A stretch of 64,000 bases of DNA, taken from contig JAKVOM010000001.1 in assembly GCA_022482815.1 (NCBI GenBank), forward strand, positions 1,880,946 to 1,944,945. The letters run 5' to 3'. This document shows positions 62,312-64,000 of the stretch, in pieces. The DNA comes from Acidaminococcus sp. (GTDB lineage: Bacteria > Bacillota > Negativicutes > Acidaminococcales > Acidaminococcaceae). Made by a program: the position numbers and the translations under genes. How positions within the stretch are numbered: the stretch's first letter is position 1; each line of letters begins with the position of its first letter. The notes under the pieces were generated by a model, which was given only the letters and a program-made list of their open reading frames with translations, did not search any database and had not been told where the DNA came from.

Positions 62312-63193
62312 ATGGATAAGAATGTACAGGAAAAGAAACAAGCTAAGCTTGAAGTAATGGTGTTTACGGATCCGTACTGCTCCTGGTGCTGGGCTACGGA
62401 ACCGATGATTTTGACGATGATGGAAAAATACAGGAACCAGCTGCATTTCCGCTATATCTTCGGCGGACTCATCAAGGATTTTGATAATTTCTATGATGGT
62501 CTGAACAACATTCGCGACGCGGCTGCGACAGAACCTCACTGGAAGATGGTTTCCGAAAGAACCGGCCAGCCTATCGACGAAAAACTTTGGGAAGATATTG
62601 CCCCGATTAAGCATTTTTCCACCTGGCCGGCCAACGTGGCGGCAAAGGCAGCATTCCTGCAGTCTGAAGAAGTCGGTTTCAGGTATCTGAGACGGCTTCG
62701 CCGGGCAGCTCTGACGGAACGTAAGATTATCTCCAAGCCGGAAATCTATGAAGCACTTGCTAAGGAGACGGAAGGCCTTGATTTTGACCAGTTCCAAAAG
62801 GATATGGAAAACGGCAGAGCACGCAATGCATTCCTTGACGATCAGGAAATCTGCATGCAGTGGCAGACCTTCGGATTCCCGACCATGCTCTTTTATAAGG
62901 AAGGTGCGGATGTGAACCATCTGACGCGGGAAGACGGCGCTTACGTCGGCGGACATCGTGACATGGCAACGTACGACAGAGTTATTCATTCCCTGTGCCC
63001 GGACATCAAGGAATATCCGGTTCGCAGCGAAAAAGAAGTCATCGAGACCTATGGTCCTATGACGGAGCGCGAACTTGGACAGATGCATGACAGATCGAAG
63101 GAAGCAGAACTGGATGTGCTGGAGAAGTTGGAAGTAGCTGGCACGGTTCAGAAAACCGAAAGAATCCGTGGGAATGTGTGGAGCATAGCGTAA
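62312..63193 (+). CDS. DsbA-family (FrnE-like) thioredoxin-fold protein
   Basis: 293 residues. A thioredoxin-fold CxxC in TDPYCSWCWATEP near residue 30 (C-S-W-C), an inserted helical domain, and the cis-proline strand near GFPTMLF. It resembles the FrnE/DsbA-like oxidoreductases of the cytoplasm, as no signal peptide is present. MarR-DsbA pairs often act in electrophile (for example quinone or bacillithiol-related) stress; that role here is inference. aaggagga precedes the ATG, which starts 1 base after the methyltransferase stop. Confidence 0.88.
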   Translation: MDKNVQEKKQAKLEVMVFTDPYCSWCWATEPMILTMMEKYRNQLHFRYIFGGLIKDFDNFYDGLNNIRDAAATEPHWKMVSERTGQPIDEKLWEDIAPIKHFSTWPANVAAKAAFLQSEEVGFRYLRRLRRAALTERKIISKPEIYEALAKETEGLDFDQFQKDMENGRARNAFLDDQEICMQWQTFGFPTMLFYKEGADVNHLTREDGAYVGGHRDMATYDRVIHSLCPDIKEYPVRSEKEVIETYGPMTERELGQMHDRSKEAELDVLEKLEVAGTVQKTERIRGNVWSIA

Positions 63194-63730
63194 AAAAAGG
63201 CACCAGCAGAGTAGGGTAGAAATAAATAAAAAAGCATATTTGATATTGGGCATACGTCTCTAAATGGGGCGTATGCCTTTTGTGTTAGTTAAAAGAAGCT
63301 ATCATCCCCCGCACTCGTCAGCCCCTCCTTTCGTCGGCGCTGACTGCGGTCCCTCCTTCTTCCGAAGCCGCGACAAGTGGAGCGGCTTGGAAGAAGGTCT
63401 TTTTGAAGCAAACCTCCTTCGTCGGTTTGCCTTGAAGAAAATATAAAAAATTATCGGCAGGACTTTCATATAGAGACCCTCTTCGACGCCGCTGTGCGGC
63501 ATTGAAGAGGGGGAACCGCTTGCGGTGGGTGATGACCCTTATTATTTTTTTAACTTTAGTATCGGTTAGTAGAAATAAAATATAGAATTGCTACGGCAAA
63601 ATTTCCGCACCTCTTTTATTTTCATTTGGCAATGCGAAGCATTGGCTACGGGTAACCTTCTTTCACGCCGCAGAGCGGCGTCGAAAGAAGGAGAATCGCT
63701 TGCGATGGAGGATAGAATCTTTTATCTTTT
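63194..63730. repeat. repeat cluster at right side
   Basis: 63249-63277 is the GGCATACG...CGTATGCC hairpin followed by TTTTG, likely the operon terminator. 63292-63396 is the 'agaagctatcatcccccgcactcgtcagc' module with its hairpins. 63477-63512 is a CTTCGACGCCGC/GCGGCATTGAAG hairpin, continuing 'gaaccgcttgcggtgggtgatgaccc'. 63658-63690 is a CTTTCACGCCGC/GCGGCGTCGAAAG hairpin, followed by 'gaatcgcttgcgatggaggatag', close to the sequence that flanks the IS110 element and the intron. No gene is seen. Confidence 0.7.
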
Positions 63731-63756
63731 TTGTCCACTTAGATGTAATAAAATTA

Positions 63757-63788
63757 TTGACAACAAAGCTGTAATATGATACATTACA
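63757..63788 (+). promoter_or_regulatory. promoter with TGTAAT-N7-ATTACA operator
   Basis: TTGACA (63757-63762), 17-base spacer, TACATT (63780-63785). The inverted pair TGTAAT ... ATTACA (63770-63788) covers the -10 element, so a repressor bound here would block the following gene. Confidence 0.6.
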
Positions 63789-63850
63789 TTCACAAGATGA
63801 AATATAACTTCTTACATCAACACTAACCATGCTTCAGGGAGGACAATCCG

Positions 63851-64000
63851 ATGCAATCTGCCGGTCGTTATTTATCAATTCTTGCCAATGATATCCATTC
63901 CGTCGTTTGTGCGACCGTCGATGAAAAAGGGCTGCCTGTCACGCGGGCCATGGACGTCATGCTGGCAGATGATCACACGTTTTATTTTCTTACAGCAAAA
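63851..64000 (+). CDS. pyridoxamine 5'-phosphate oxidase-family protein (5' part)
   Basis: The window ends after 50 codons. The visible part (AGRYLSILANDIHSVVCATVDEKGLPVTRAMDVMLADDHTFYFLTAK) is the start of an FMN-binding split-barrel protein of the pyridoxamine-phosphate-oxidase-like group. agggagg lies 10-16 bases before the ATG. Such proteins bind FMN or F420-type flavins or serve as redox sensors; more cannot be said from the fragment. Confidence 0.8.
   Translation, partial: MQSAGRYLSILANDIHSVVCATVDEKGLPVTRAMDVMLADDHTFYFLTAK

Overview
The window looks like a chromosomal segment of a diderm Firmicute of the class Negativicutes, most like Acidaminococcus or a close relative. This is inferred from gene content, not from a search. 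It combines Firmicute-type genes (CtsR, CarD-like regulator, YacL-type PIN/TRAM protein, mini-RNase III, ThyX) with two large type V autotransporters, which need an outer membrane. Both strands carry genes, but most are on the + strand. Many intergenic gaps are filled with dispersed palindromic repeats.

Layout. 0.8-3.4 kb: a short-chain dehydrogenase, a lipoprotein esterase and an FMN-reductase-like protein. 3.4-7.4 kb: a repeat cluster invaded by an IS110-family element (with a recognisable bridge-RNA candidate) and by a group II intron; the two insertions lie 57 bp apart in one repeat unit. 7.7-17.6 kb: core housekeeping, with ctsR-radA on the minus strand and then carD, yacL-like, ispDF (fused), gltX, cysS, mrnC and thyX on the plus strand. 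18.2-20.3 kb: an unknown protein, a five-tRNA operon (Asp, Phe, Gly, Cys, Leu) and a NimA-like flavoprotein. 20.6-25.2 kb: a frameshifted DUF559-type gene, a sodium:solute symporter, repeats, a 47-residue membrane protein missed by length cut-offs, and pyridoxamine kinase. 25.5-32.4 kb: two paralogous autotransporters. 33-37.8 kb: an NCS2 uracil-type permease, guaA and an aldehyde dehydrogenase. 38-40.4 kb: an AT-rich UDG-like protein and a divergent HxlR / flavin reductase / flavodoxin-fold reductase unit.

41.4-52.2 kb is an accessory island of largely unknown proteins: a 1279-residue double zinc-ribbon Sel1-repeat protein, two membrane-anchored zinc-ribbon proteins, an 865-residue relative of the first sharing a glycine-rich GGGFG(I/L)TGAIKG segment, and three exported small proteins. 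It is the best candidate here for an undescribed system. 52.6-64 kb is a redox and regulator-rich stretch: flavin reductase, two HxlR/XRE-type regulators, TMEM175-like channel, two nitroreductases, LysR, aldo/keto reductase, RibD-C reductase, secreted esterase, and a MarR-methyltransferase-DsbA operon, ending in a truncated pyridoxamine-oxidase-like gene.

How things fit together. The housekeeping run supplies RNA processing, tRNA charging, isoprenoid precursors and dTMP. The accessory sections consist mostly of single-gene units or short operons, each closed by a strong hairpin terminator, many under their own HxlR, MarR, LysR or XRE-type regulator and dominated by flavin- or NAD(P)H-dependent redox enzymes. 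The repeats sit just downstream of stop codons or between transcription units, and some copies carry terminator-like hairpins. They are also the landing sites for both mobile elements.
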